A stretch of 64,000 nucleotides of DNA, taken from contig JAPPES010000005.1 of assembly GCA_028824125.1 (NCBI GenBank), forward strand, positions 6,228 through 70,227, read 5' to 3'. Below the pieces are notes generated by a model, which searched no databases, was not told where the DNA came from, and saw only the letters and a program-made list of their open reading frames with translations. The position numbers and the translations under genes are program-made. Origin of the DNA: Candidatus Poribacteria bacterium (lineage in GTDB: Bacteria > Poribacteria > WGA-4E > WGA-3G). Of the stretch, positions 53,766 through 62,544 are shown in pieces (positions within the stretch are counted from its first letter, which is position 1; every line of letters starts with the position of its first letter).

Positions 53766-54968
53766 TCAGTCCAAAAATTGGGCGTCCACCGTCTCTCCTG
53801 CATGTAAGGTCGCACCGGATGGAATCGTAATCAATCCATTTGCTAATACAAGGGAATGTAGAATACCAGAGCCTTGCGGTCCAGTAGTTTTGGCAATGTA
53901 TTGCCCATCCTGTTCCGTAAGAATCGCACGCATATAATTCACGCGCCCATCTTTGTTCGTAACGTCTGCTGCTAAGGTAGCTTTGAAGGTAGGACGTAAT
54001 AGGTCGGTGTGACCAGCCATTTTCAGGAGAGCAGGACGTACGAAAAGCTCAAACACAACAAGCGAAGACACAGGATTACCGGGTAGTCCAAAAATCGGCT
54101 TTCCATCTATAATACCGTAAGCCTGCGGTTTGCCCGGCTTCATTGCCACACGCCAAAAATTCATTTTGCCCAATTTTGTTAGGACGTTTTTCACCACATC
54201 GTGTTCACCGACCGAAACACCGCCACTCGTAATCAGCGCATCTGCTTTCGCAAGGGATTCACGAAAGATACGTTCAGTTTCAGCTTCATCGTCAGGCGCA
54301 ATACCCATATCAATTGGGATGCCGCCAGCGTTTTGAACTTGTGCGGACATACCGTATCGATTACTATCCCGAATTTTTCCCGGCATCAGCGGTTTACCGA
54401 GTGGCGTAAGTTCATCACCTGTGGAGACAACGGCTACTGTTGGTTTCCGAAATACTGTTACTTCAGCACAATTAAGTGAAGCAAGCATTGATACTTCTGG
54501 CGGACGAAGCAGTTTCCCTGGAGACATTACGCAATCGCCTTGCTTAACACTCTCACCAGTGAAGCGGACATTTTCGTTTTCGTCAACGTTTTCAAAGATT
54601 TTGACCTTATCACTGACAAGGTCGGTTACTTCCTGCATAACGACAGCATCTGCACCATTAGGCATCATCGCCCCCGTCATAATCCGTGCTGCTTGTCCAG
54701 AGGAAACATGTTTTTCGGGTGCATATCCTGCAGCGATTGTCTCAACAACCGAAAGCACGGCAGGATTCTCTTTAGATGTGTCCTTTACGTCTGTTGAACG
54801 GACTGCAAAACCATCCATCGCTGAATTGTCAAAAGGTGGGATATTTTCAGCAGCATGCAGTGTTTCGGCGAGAACATAACCTGCACAGTCAAGAATTTCT
54901 CGCTTTTCTGTCGGTAAAACAGGGATGGTATCTAACATCTGTTGCCGTGCTTCTTCAACACTTAACAT
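53766..54968 (-). CDS. moeA: Molybdopterin molybdotransferase
   Basis: Inserts molybdate into adenylated molybdopterin in the last step of Mo-cofactor synthesis, cytosolic, 400 aa. Family marks: PPFDNSAMDGFAVR near residue 45, RIMTGAMMPNGAD, the MoaB-like domain VAVVSTGDEL and TSGGVSVGEHD, then GKPIFGLPGNPVSS and a C-terminal beta domain. The formate dehydrogenase in this window needs this cofactor. No other moa or moe gene is present nearby. Confidence 0.94.
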   Translation of the reverse strand: MLSVEEARQQMLDTIPVLPTEKREILDCAGYVLAETLHAAENIPPFDNSAMDGFAVRSTDVKDTSKENPAVLSVVETIAAGYAPEKHVSSGQAARIMTGAMMPNGADAVVMQEVTDLVSDKVKIFENVDENENVRFTGESVKQGDCVMSPGKLLRPPEVSMLASLNCAEVTVFRKPTVAVVSTGDELTPLGKPLMPGKIRDSNRYGMSAQVQNAGGIPIDMGIAPDDEAETERIFRESLAKADALITSGGVSVGEHDVVKNVLTKLGKMNFWRVAMKPGKPQAYGIIDGKPIFGLPGNPVSSLVVFELFVRPALLKMAGHTDLLRPTFKATLAADVTNKDGRVNYMRAILTEQDGQYIAKTTGPQGSGILHSLVLANGLITIPSGATLHAGETVDAQFLD

Positions 54969-55027
54969 TTAATTTGCTCCAGTTGAGTTTTATTTCATAC
55001 ATTCACAGGTAATTTAACCGATTCTTT

Positions 55028-55522
55028 TCATTTCGCATGTCCGATGAGAAGCACTGCAGCAGGTAAAGATATTTCCGCAGATTTGCCATAAGCCCAATCA
55101 ATGCTTTTAATATCAGCATCTGTTTCTAACTTATGATAGGGCAAATTCCACGCTTTAAGTGTCGGTTCAAGGAAAGCAGCAACAGAGTCAACCCACTTTC
55201 CATCAGCGTCACGGTTGTGATACCCGCGATATCCAATAATAATGACAACAGGGATTCTCATGTTAAAAACTGTGCCACGGAATGCGTCACCGGATTCCAA
55301 GAAACCCGTATTTTGAATGATAATCACAGGCTTTTTGCCGCCAACGAACAATCCTGCTGCAATAGCGAATGCCTCACCTTCACGAGTTACCGTGATGACC
55401 TCAATCTCCGGTTCTTCTCGTAAAAGTTCATAAATCTTCGCGCTGCCATTGTCTGGTACACCAATGGCGTGGGTGATATTCTGTTTTTTTAACGCATCTA
55501 CTATTTTTTGTGCTGATGCCAC
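55028..55522 (-). CDS. Orphan TPP-enzyme alpha subunit, sulfopyruvate decarboxylase-like
   Basis: A 164-aa protein equal to the pyrimidine-binding (alpha) half of a split ThDP enzyme, most like ComD (sulfopyruvate decarboxylase alpha) or the N-part of phosphonopyruvate decarboxylase. Motifs: IGVPDNGSAKIYELL, the catalytic-type Glu in TREGEAFAIAAGL, IIIQNTGFLESGDAFRGT. It starts at GTG with GAGGG just upstream. A functional enzyme would need a ComE-like beta subunit, which does not follow; the next gene is acetyl-CoA synthetase. Substrate assignment is tentative. Confidence 0.7.
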   Translation of the reverse strand: MASAQKIVDALKKQNITHAIGVPDNGSAKIYELLREEPEIEVITVTREGEAFAIAAGLFVGGKKPVIIIQNTGFLESGDAFRGTVFNMRIPVVIIIGYRGYHNRDADGKWVDSVAAFLEPTLKAWNLPYHKLETDADIKSIDWAYGKSAEISLPAAVLLIGHAK

Positions 55523-55580
55523 AAGTGTCCCTCATTCATGCAATTGGGCAGGCACAGTGACCTGTCCTTATGAAATTATT

Positions 55581-55695
55581 GGGACACTTTGATAAACCTG
55601 TTTTGGAAACATAACGTACAACAGAAGTTGTAGCACAAACTTTTAGTTTGTGCATATTTGACGCAAACTAAAAGTTTGCGCTACAGAAGTGTCCC
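55581..55695. repeat. Nested inverted repeats between the TPP-subunit and acs genes
   Basis: Outer GGGACACTT (55581-55589) and AAGTGTCCC (55687-55695) enclose a palindrome with arms TGTAGC(A/G)CAAACTTTTAG and CTAAAAGTTTGCGCTACA. A third CAAGTGTCCC lies at 55522-55532. Confidence 0.6.
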
Positions 55696-55744
55696 ATTAA
55701 TTATAGATTTTATTATAATTCACATTTCGGACGATAAATCAACT

Positions 55745-57688
55745 TTACTGTCTACCTTCAACCAATGCGTCAACCACTGTTGGATCAGCAAGGGTTGAAG
55801 TGTCACCGAGATCAGATATATCGCCTTCTGCTATTTTACGGAGAATGCGCCGCATGATTTTACCCGATCGAGTCTTCGGTAAAGCAGGCGTAAACTGTAT
55901 CTTATCCGGTGTTGCGATGGGTCCAATATGTTGTCGCACCGCCTGTTTGATACCTGTTGCCACATCATCTGACGCAGATTCACCCGTCATAAGCGTCACA
56001 TAAGCATAGATACCTTGCCCCTTAATATCGTGTGGATATCCGACAACTGCAGCTTCTGCAACAGCATCATGTTGCCCGATTGCACCTTCAACCTCTGCCG
56101 TGCCCAATCTATGTCCAGAGACATTCAGCACATCGTCTACACGACCTGTAATCCAGTAATATCCATCTTCATCACGCAGCACGCCATCACCTGTCATGTA
56201 ATAGCCGGGGAACCTACTAAAATAGACATCAATGAAACGTTCATGGTCACCATACACTGTCCGCATGATGCCGGGCCACGCTGTTTTAATGCAGAGATAA
56301 CCAGTCGCAGGATTGCCTTCCACTTCGTTTCCTTCTTCATCCAAGATCACGGGTTCAATACCGAAGAATGGGAACGTTGCAGAACCGGGTTTCAGGGGCG
56401 TTACAGCGGGTAATGGCGTAATCAAAATTCCACCTGTTTCGGTCTGCCACCATGTATCAACAATCGGACACCGTTTGTCGCCAACAATATTATAATACCA
56501 CAACCATTCCGGTTCTTTAATCGGTTCACCGACTGTGCCAAGCAATCGGAGCGTAGACCTATCATATTTCTCTACCCATGTATCCCCCTCCTTCATTAAG
56601 GCACGCAGGGCAGTGGGAGCAGTATAAAATAGATTGATTTTATGTTTTTCAACTACTTGCCAAAATCGTCCAAAATCGGGGTAGTTCGGTACACCTTCAA
56701 ACATGACGGTAATTGCACGATTTGCAAGTGGTCCGTAGATAATATAAGAATGTCCGGTAATCCAGCCTATATCAGCAGTGCACCAATATACATCACCTTC
56801 ATGGTAGTCAAAAATCTGTTGATGCGTATAAGAGGTATACACCAGATAACCGCCAGTAGTATGTAAAACGCCTTTCGGTTTTCCTGTTGAACCGGAGGTA
56901 TAAAGAATAAAAAGCGGGTCTTCAGCATTCATCACTTCAGGTTCACATTCGGCATCGGCTGTTTCCATCGCTTCATGCCACCAAACATCGCGCGATGCGT
57001 CAAAATCAACCGCATCACCTGTACGTTGGACGACAACTACCTTTTCAATAGAGGGACAATCTGAAACTGCAGCATCGGCGTTTGCCTTCATTGGGATGTC
57101 ACTTCGGGCACCGCGCATTGCTGTGTCCTGTGTTATCAACAGTTTGCAAGCAGAATCATTAATCCTATCTCGCAGCGATTCCGCTGAAAACGCACCGAAA
57201 ACGATGGAATGAACCGCACCAATTCTGGCACATGCCAACATTGCAATTGCCAACTCTGGTACCATTTGCAAGTAGATACAGACACGGTCGCCTTTTTCAA
57301 TACCTTGCGCTTTCAACACATTTGCAAACTTTTTGACCTCTGCAAGCAGTTCATTAAAACTATATGTCTTATCTTCGGAAGGGTCGTTGCCTTCCCAGAT
57401 AACCGCTGTTTCATCGCCGTGTCCTGCTTCCACGTGTCGATCAAGGCAGTTATAACAGGCGTTCAGCGTGCCGCCTTCAAACCATTTTATCTGTGCTTTG
57501 ACAAAATCGTAATCCCGAACTGTATCCCATTTTTGATACCACGTCAACCGTTCAGCAATTGTTGCCCAAAAGCCTTCCGGGTCCTGAATTGATTCTGCAT
57601 ATCGCTCCTGATACGCTTCTAAGCTGTTGACGTGAGCATCACTGATCGGATAGGCAGTTTCCATCGGTGGAAAAATATTGTTAGCCAT
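55745..57688 (-). CDS. acs: Acetyl-CoA synthetase
   Basis: Converts acetate, ATP and CoA to acetyl-CoA, cytosolic, 647 aa, normal for the family. The ATP loop [20 protein letters not shown] (about 265-284), [10 protein letters not shown] (about 410), the ATP/hinge region [15 protein letters not shown], and the C-terminal [14 protein letters not shown] with its regulatory Lys are present. SD AGGAGATG is upstream. Together with formate dehydrogenase it suggests one- and two-carbon acid use. Confidence 0.97.
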   Translation of the reverse strand: MANNIFPPMETAYPISDAHVNSLEAYQERYAESIQDPEGFWATIAERLTWYQKWDTVRDYDFVKAQIKWFEGGTLNACYNCLDRHVEAGHGDETAVIWEGNDPSEDKTYSFNELLAEVKKFANVLKAQGIEKGDRVCIYLQMVPELAIAMLACARIGAVHSIVFGAFSAESLRDRINDSACKLLITQDTAMRGARSDIPMKANADAAVSDCPSIEKVVVVQRTGDAVDFDASRDVWWHEAMETADAECEPEVMNAEDPLFILYTSGSTGKPKGVLHTTGGYLVYTSYTHQQIFDYHEGDVYWCTADIGWITGHSYIIYGPLANRAITVMFEGVPNYPDFGRFWQVVEKHKINLFYTAPTALRALMKEGDTWVEKYDRSTLRLLGTVGEPIKEPEWLWYYNIVGDKRCPIVDTWWQTETGGILITPLPAVTPLKPGSATFPFFGIEPVILDEEGNEVEGNPATGYLCIKTAWPGIMRTVYGDHERFIDVYFSRFPGYYMTGDGVLRDEDGYYWITGRVDDVLNVSGHRLGTAEVEGAIGQHDAVAEAAVVGYPHDIKGQGIYAYVTLMTGESASDDVATGIKQAVRQHIGPIATPDKIQFTPALPKTRSGKIMRRILRKIAEGDISDLGDTSTLADPTVVDALVEGRQ

Positions 57689-57928
57689 TTTATATTTTCA
57701 TCTCCTCTAAAATCAATCTGCGGTTCTCAAAACGCCTCTACAAGTTGTATAGGACATATTTTATAGGAAAACAGTGAGTATGTCAACTGCAATTAGGGAT
57801 ATTTTATAAGAATGTGAGTTTCAGAAAAATATAGGTGTGTTTGTGTTTCCATCATTCGCCAAAGTGTCTATTTATTTTTTTTCTCAAAATGGAAAATTGG
57901 ATGACTCTGCCCTTATCCCTACATTTCC

Positions 57929-57958
57929 TTGACATTATAAATAGATTTGTAGTAAAAT
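57929..57958 (+). promoter_or_regulatory. Sigma-70-type promoter for the TPR lipoprotein
   Basis: TTGACA (57929-57934) and TAAAAT (57953-57958) with an 18-nt spacer, about 25 nt before the ATG at 57984. Confidence 0.6.
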
Positions 57959-57983
57959 TGAGTTTACAAGGATGGTTAATAAT

Positions 57984-58382
57984 ATGCAAAAAATATATAC
58001 CAGAATCCAATTAGTCTCTGTTTTCGTCCTTTTAATCTTGATTGGGTGTGCGTCACACGACGTGACCCGTGTAGAAGATTATAATCAGTTTGCCATAAAA
58101 GCGGCACAGGCGGGGCTTTGGAATGAGGCAATTTTTCGATGGCAGCAAGCTGTGTCCATAGACCCAGATAACGCTGGCGCACACAACAACCTTGGAGTCG
58201 GTTATGAGGCTTTAGGCAAGATAGCTGAGGCAGTATCAGCATATCAACGCGCAACCGAACTTGATCCTGAGAGTAAATATTACCGCATCAATTACCGGAG
58301 ATGCCGCCTACACATACGGCGAAGCGGAGTTGACAGCGAAGAAACACAACCTGAATCCTCGGAAGAACTTGTAGAAAATTAA
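57984..58382 (+). CDS. TPR-repeat lipoprotein
   Basis: A 132-aa exported lipoprotein, lipobox LIGC near residue 22, with two to three tetratricopeptide repeats (AAQAGLWNEAIFRWQQAVSI, then DNAGAHNNLGVGYEALGKIA). It should sit in a membrane as a protein-interaction scaffold. ATG 57984 is preferred over 57972 because AAGGA is better spaced. The next gene, also a lipoprotein, starts 16 nt downstream in the same orientation. Confidence 0.8.
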   Translation: MQKIYTRIQLVSVFVLLILIGCASHDVTRVEDYNQFAIKAAQAGLWNEAIFRWQQAVSIDPDNAGAHNNLGVGYEALGKIAEAVSAYQRATELDPESKYYRINYRRCRLHIRRSGVDSEETQPESSEELVEN

Positions 58383-58398
58383 CTTTGGGACTATTCTG

Positions 58399-59154
58399 AT
58401 GCAGAAAAAAATACAATCTTTCATTTTACAATCCTATACGCAACATAAGATAACTTGCATGTTGGTTATGGGACTCCTCTTCTTGAGTGCCTGCGGGAGT
58501 AAGGTGACACGCGTTCCGATACCAGTTAAAGTCCAATCTGAAATTGATATTAATACCTATTCAAACTTTGCCGTGCTGCCTTTTGTCAGTGAAAAAAGTT
58601 CTGCTAAGTTGGGTGAATTACCTGTTGAAATAGGAACCGAAATTGCTGCACTCCTAAGAAGCAGTTTGGCACGGCAAAAACATTTTGAGGTCGTAGGCAA
58701 ACAAGAAACCGCACGGATAATGACTGGAGAAGTTGTTGAAGAAGAATTGCTTTCAGACACCGAGCGCTTGAGCGAGTTAGGTCGCTACTTTGAAGTCAAA
58801 GGTATCATTGTTGGAAGTTACCGATTCTATACAGATACCCGACCAGCACGCTACTACGGTGAACGCTACTCAGCTCGTCAACAACGTTATGTCATGGATT
58901 ATCAGGACTATATGCAGAAAAGATACCTACTCTCACTTCGTATTATGATAATTGATGTTGACACCGAAAAAATTATCTGGGATGAAGCATATCAGCAAAG
59001 CACCGCAGAGGCACACAGTATAGGCTCCTTTGTCTTTTCGCAGATGGCACCGCAAGAAGCCACGCTTAGAGAACTTAGTAAACGCGCTGCCGCTGAATTT
59101 ACACGCGACATCTCACCACACTATGAACAAGAGGACCGATTTCTGATGCGGTAA
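58399..59154 (+). CDS. CsgG/LpoB-like outer-membrane lipoprotein
   Basis: A 251-aa lipoprotein with lipobox FLSAC (about residue 32). The body has a small alpha/beta fold of the CsgG/LpoB/DUF799-like superfamily: VLPFVSEKS, EIAALLRSSLARQKHFEVV, RYFEVKGIIVGSYRF and a late IWDEAYQQS. Such proteins act in secretion or as activators of envelope enzymes; this one cannot be specified. It shares an operon with the preceding TPR lipoprotein. Confidence 0.65.
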   Translation: MQKKIQSFILQSYTQHKITCMLVMGLLFLSACGSKVTRVPIPVKVQSEIDINTYSNFAVLPFVSEKSSAKLGELPVEIGTEIAALLRSSLARQKHFEVVGKQETARIMTGEVVEEELLSDTERLSELGRYFEVKGIIVGSYRFYTDTRPARYYGERYSARQQRYVMDYQDYMQKRYLLSLRIMIIDVDTEKIIWDEAYQQSTAEAHSIGSFVFSQMAPQEATLRELSKRAAAEFTRDISPHYEQEDRFLMR

Positions 59155-59552
59155 ATACTTTTGTAGCACCAACTGTCCGCAGATAAAAAATGGGTAATTT
59201 AGCGAGGTTAGGAAGAAATCAACGGTATGAATGCCATTTAGGCATTCCCCGCCTCGCCAGCAGTGGGGACACCTGTCTTGTACAGATGGAAAATGACCAA
59301 ATTAAAAAATAATCTTCATAAAGTTTGCGGAACAAAGACTTGGACCGAGTTTACGTTATGGTAAAATCCGAAAATATGTTTACATCTCAAGTGAACAATC
59401 CCAAACCATAGTGCTGGCGAGGCGGGGAATGCCTAAATGGCATTCATACCGTTGATTTCTTCCTAACCTCACCAATGTAAAGGTAATTGTGGATTTTACT
59501 ATAATCTTAAATCCAAAATTCTTGACGGGAACAATCATACAAAGGAAAACTG
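59155..59552. other. Gene-free region with type B end and GAATGCC palindromes
   Basis: Contains the right end of a type B element (AAATTAAAAAATAATCTTCAT near 59302-59320), a left remnant (GGGTAATTTAGCGAGG near 59190-59206), and two copies of the GAATGCC-GGCATTC palindrome (59240 region and 59426-59458). The latter is the empty-site form of the insertion at 37945-38070. No gene is visible. Confidence 0.6.
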
Positions 59553-62465
59553 ATGAACACTCAAAAAAAACTCACAGCAAAGAATACATCCGCTGATACC
59601 CAAATTATGCGCTTTTTCCTCTGTTTTTGTCTCACGGTGCTTATTTCATCAAGTGTGTTGGCACAAGGTTTTGGAAAAAACAAGATTACTGCCCAACGTT
59701 TTGATTGGCACATCCATCGAACAGAACATTTTGACATTCACTACTACCCAAGCGAGGCGAAACTTGTACCGGTAATGGCTGCCATCGCGGAAGACGCTTA
59801 TGACAAACATAGTGAAGACTTTGAGCATGAACTTAAAAATAGAACGCCACTCATCCTTTACAAATCGCATAAAGATTTTCAAGAAACCAACATCATACTT
59901 CAGGAGTTACATGAAGGTATTGGCGGCTTTGCAGAACTCTTTAAACATCGCATTGTCATACCCTTTACAGGATCACTTGAGGCTTTCCGCGAGGTTATTT
60001 ACCATGAACTCATTCACATCTTTCAATACGACATTCTTTACCAGAAACCTCATGCAAGGATCTATAGTGGAGAGTTTTTCTACGCTCCACCTATATGGTT
60101 TATGGAAGGAATGGCAGATTATTTCGCGGAAGATAATGACGCTATTGGTGAGATGGTCTTAAGAGATGCAAGTATCAACAACAATATTGCACCTCTAACA
60201 GAATTGCAGAACTTTAATCGGCTAAGTTCACCTTACCTCGGATATAAGATGGGGCAGTTAGCTGTCGGTTACCTTGTACAAACTTATGGACGTGAAAAAA
60301 TTGCTGAGATTCTGCAAGGCTTAAGACAAAGTAGAACAAAAAATATAGACGTGGTTTTTAAAAATGTCTTGGGAAAAAGTCTCGCTGATTTTGATAAAGA
60401 GTGGCAGCAGATGGTGCGTAAACGTTACTGGCCATTAATTCAGGATATGGAACTCCCCAGCATCGCTGCTAAGATACTTACTGAAAATGCAAGATTCTCT
60501 CATAATATTAAACCCGTATGGTCACCCAGTGGTGATATAATCGCTTATATTACTGGTAATGAAGGATTTTTGGAAATCGTCCTCATGTCCGCAAAAACTG
60601 GGGAAAAATTGGATCGGATTACGAAACGTTTTTTCCGTAATAAATACGAGGAAATCCGTACCGATTCGAGTGGATTTGACCAAAGCCTTACCTGGGCACC
60701 AGGTGGTGATCATATCGTGTTTATCGGCAAACATCACAATGCTAACTATCTATTTGAAGTCAATGTCCTTACACATAAATTGACACACTATATTAAACTG
60801 GATTTTGATACTGCCACTTCCCCTAATTATGATGGTACCGGCAAACGTATTGTTTTTTCTGCCTTAAAGGAGGGACAAACAGATCTTTATACGCTTGATT
60901 TAGAAACCGAAACGATCAACAGATTAACCCAGGACTCCTTTAACGATACCCACCCATCTTGGCATCCAACAAAAAACGTAATCATTTACGCATCAGAACG
61001 AGAACGTAAGAATAGGCTCGTGTTAATTGATATTGACCAACGAACCCAACAAATACTTACAGACAACTCTTCAAACGCTATCAGTCCGGTATGGATGTCT
61101 GATGGTGAATCTGTGCTGTTTTGTGCTGATCGGGCAGGGGTATTCGACGCATACAAACTTCATATTACTAATATGGAGACAACACGTCTCACTAACTTTA
61201 TAACAGGCTGTTTTAATCCGAGTTTTTCGCCAGATGGAAAACAGCTATTGTTTAGTGCATATCAAAACGGCAAATATGATATTTGCGTCATGGAATCCAC
61301 AAAAATACTTGACGAAAAAATTGAGACTACTCCGTTAGCAGCACAACCGGTTTCCATCGTTTTAGACACTGACATCTCTGAACCAAACTATAGAATTGCT
61401 AAACGAAAGTACAGCACAAGATCTTCTTTCCGCTTTGATGCTATTTTCCCGCAATTTAGTTATGGTGCAGATGGTCTACTCCGTAGCCAAATTCAAATGA
61501 GTGCAAGCGATATGTTAGGAAATCATCGCGTTGAAGTGGGTGTGATTAACCAATCTGGTGGGTATCTCATTCCCGATTTTATTGCACAGTATGGGTTTTT
61601 GACGCATCGTGCCGATGTTGGCGCAGCAGTTTACAACTACCATCAATACCATCTTCTCGGTTCAATCCGCAATCAACGTGGATTTTTACAACGTATTACA
61701 GGCGCTGACGGCTACTTCACTTATCCATTTGATCGGTATCGCCGGTTAGACCTTCGGTTTTCAATGTATACAGCACCATTTGCCTATAATTTTCGGACAA
61801 GCGAGCCTTTTAGCTTTTATGAACGCGGACTGATCTCACTCGGTTCTATCGCTTTTGTTGGTGACAACACGATGTGGAGAGAATGGGCACCCTACAGAGG
61901 CACGCGTTACCGCGTTCAAATTGAACGCTCATTCCCGGCTATTGGCAGTCAGTTAGCACTCACAAATGCCATTTTTGATTTCCGAAATTATTTAGGTTTA
62001 GGGAGGCGCTCCACTATTGCCACCCGTTTGCTGCTTGGTGGTAGTTTTGGCACTGACAAATCTCTATTTTATCTCGGCGGAATTGATACACTCCGTGGTT
62101 ATAACTATGAGGATTTTGTTGGTTCTCGTGTCGGTCTGTTCAGTGTTGAACTACGCATTCCGTTCATAGATGCTCTCTATTTTGGATGGCCGATTCGTTG
62201 GTCAATCGGTGGCATCGGTGGTATCCTTTTTGCAGATTTCGGCAGCACATGGTCAGATTGGCAGTACGGTCCCGATAACCCTTTCCAAGCATTTCGGCGC
62301 AATGGCAACCGCATCCGTCTTGCAGATATAAAAGGATCTGTAGGTGTTGGACTTAGACTCCGGCTCGGTCTATTCTCAATAGATTTTGCAGCAGCGCGGC
62401 ACACAGATTTAGCAAGCATCAAACCGGGTTTCAAATATCAATTTGGTTTGGGACAAGCGTTTTAG
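59553..62465 (+). CDS. Peptidase-MA-like, TolB-like propeller and outer-membrane barrel fusion
   Basis: A 970-aa exported protein with signal peptide about 20-38. About 45-290 is a gluzincin-type metallopeptidase domain: HELIH at 151-155 (zinc His pair and catalytic Glu) and EGMADYFAE at 185 (third ligand). About 310-600 has repeated WSPSGD, WAPGGDH, WHPTKN and FSPDGKQ units, a TolB/WD40-like beta-propeller. About 640-970 is a beta-barrel resembling the BamA/surface antigen family, with FRNYLGLGRRS, GGIDTLRGYNYEDF and a terminal aromatic GLGQAF. It probably sits in the outer membrane with its peptidase exposed in the periplasm. Confidence 0.88.
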   Translation: MNTQKKLTAKNTSADTQIMRFFLCFCLTVLISSSVLAQGFGKNKITAQRFDWHIHRTEHFDIHYYPSEAKLVPVMAAIAEDAYDKHSEDFEHELKNRTPLILYKSHKDFQETNIILQELHEGIGGFAELFKHRIVIPFTGSLEAFREVIYHELIHIFQYDILYQKPHARIYSGEFFYAPPIWFMEGMADYFAEDNDAIGEMVLRDASINNNIAPLTELQNFNRLSSPYLGYKMGQLAVGYLVQTYGREKIAEILQGLRQSRTKNIDVVFKNVLGKSLADFDKEWQQMVRKRYWPLIQDMELPSIAAKILTENARFSHNIKPVWSPSGDIIAYITGNEGFLEIVLMSAKTGEKLDRITKRFFRNKYEEIRTDSSGFDQSLTWAPGGDHIVFIGKHHNANYLFEVNVLTHKLTHYIKLDFDTATSPNYDGTGKRIVFSALKEGQTDLYTLDLETETINRLTQDSFNDTHPSWHPTKNVIIYASERERKNRLVLIDIDQRTQQILTDNSSNAISPVWMSDGESVLFCADRAGVFDAYKLHITNMETTRLTNFITGCFNPSFSPDGKQLLFSAYQNGKYDICVMESTKILDEKIETTPLAAQPVSIVLDTDISEPNYRIAKRKYSTRSSFRFDAIFPQFSYGADGLLRSQIQMSASDMLGNHRVEVGVINQSGGYLIPDFIAQYGFLTHRADVGAAVYNYHQYHLLGSIRNQRGFLQRITGADGYFTYPFDRYRRLDLRFSMYTAPFAYNFRTSEPFSFYERGLISLGSIAFVGDNTMWREWAPYRGTRYRVQIERSFPAIGSQLALTNAIFDFRNYLGLGRRSTIATRLLLGGSFGTDKSLFYLGGIDTLRGYNYEDFVGSRVGLFSVELRIPFIDALYFGWPIRWSIGGIGGILFADFGSTWSDWQYGPDNPFQAFRRNGNRIRLADIKGSVGVGLRLRLGLFSIDFAAARHTDLASIKPGFKYQFGLGQAF

Positions 62466-62544
62466 GGAACCCAACGCAGTTCTTGCATATAACACAATGC
62501 AAGATAGGCACTAAAAACACACTATTTAGATACAAGGAGAAAAA

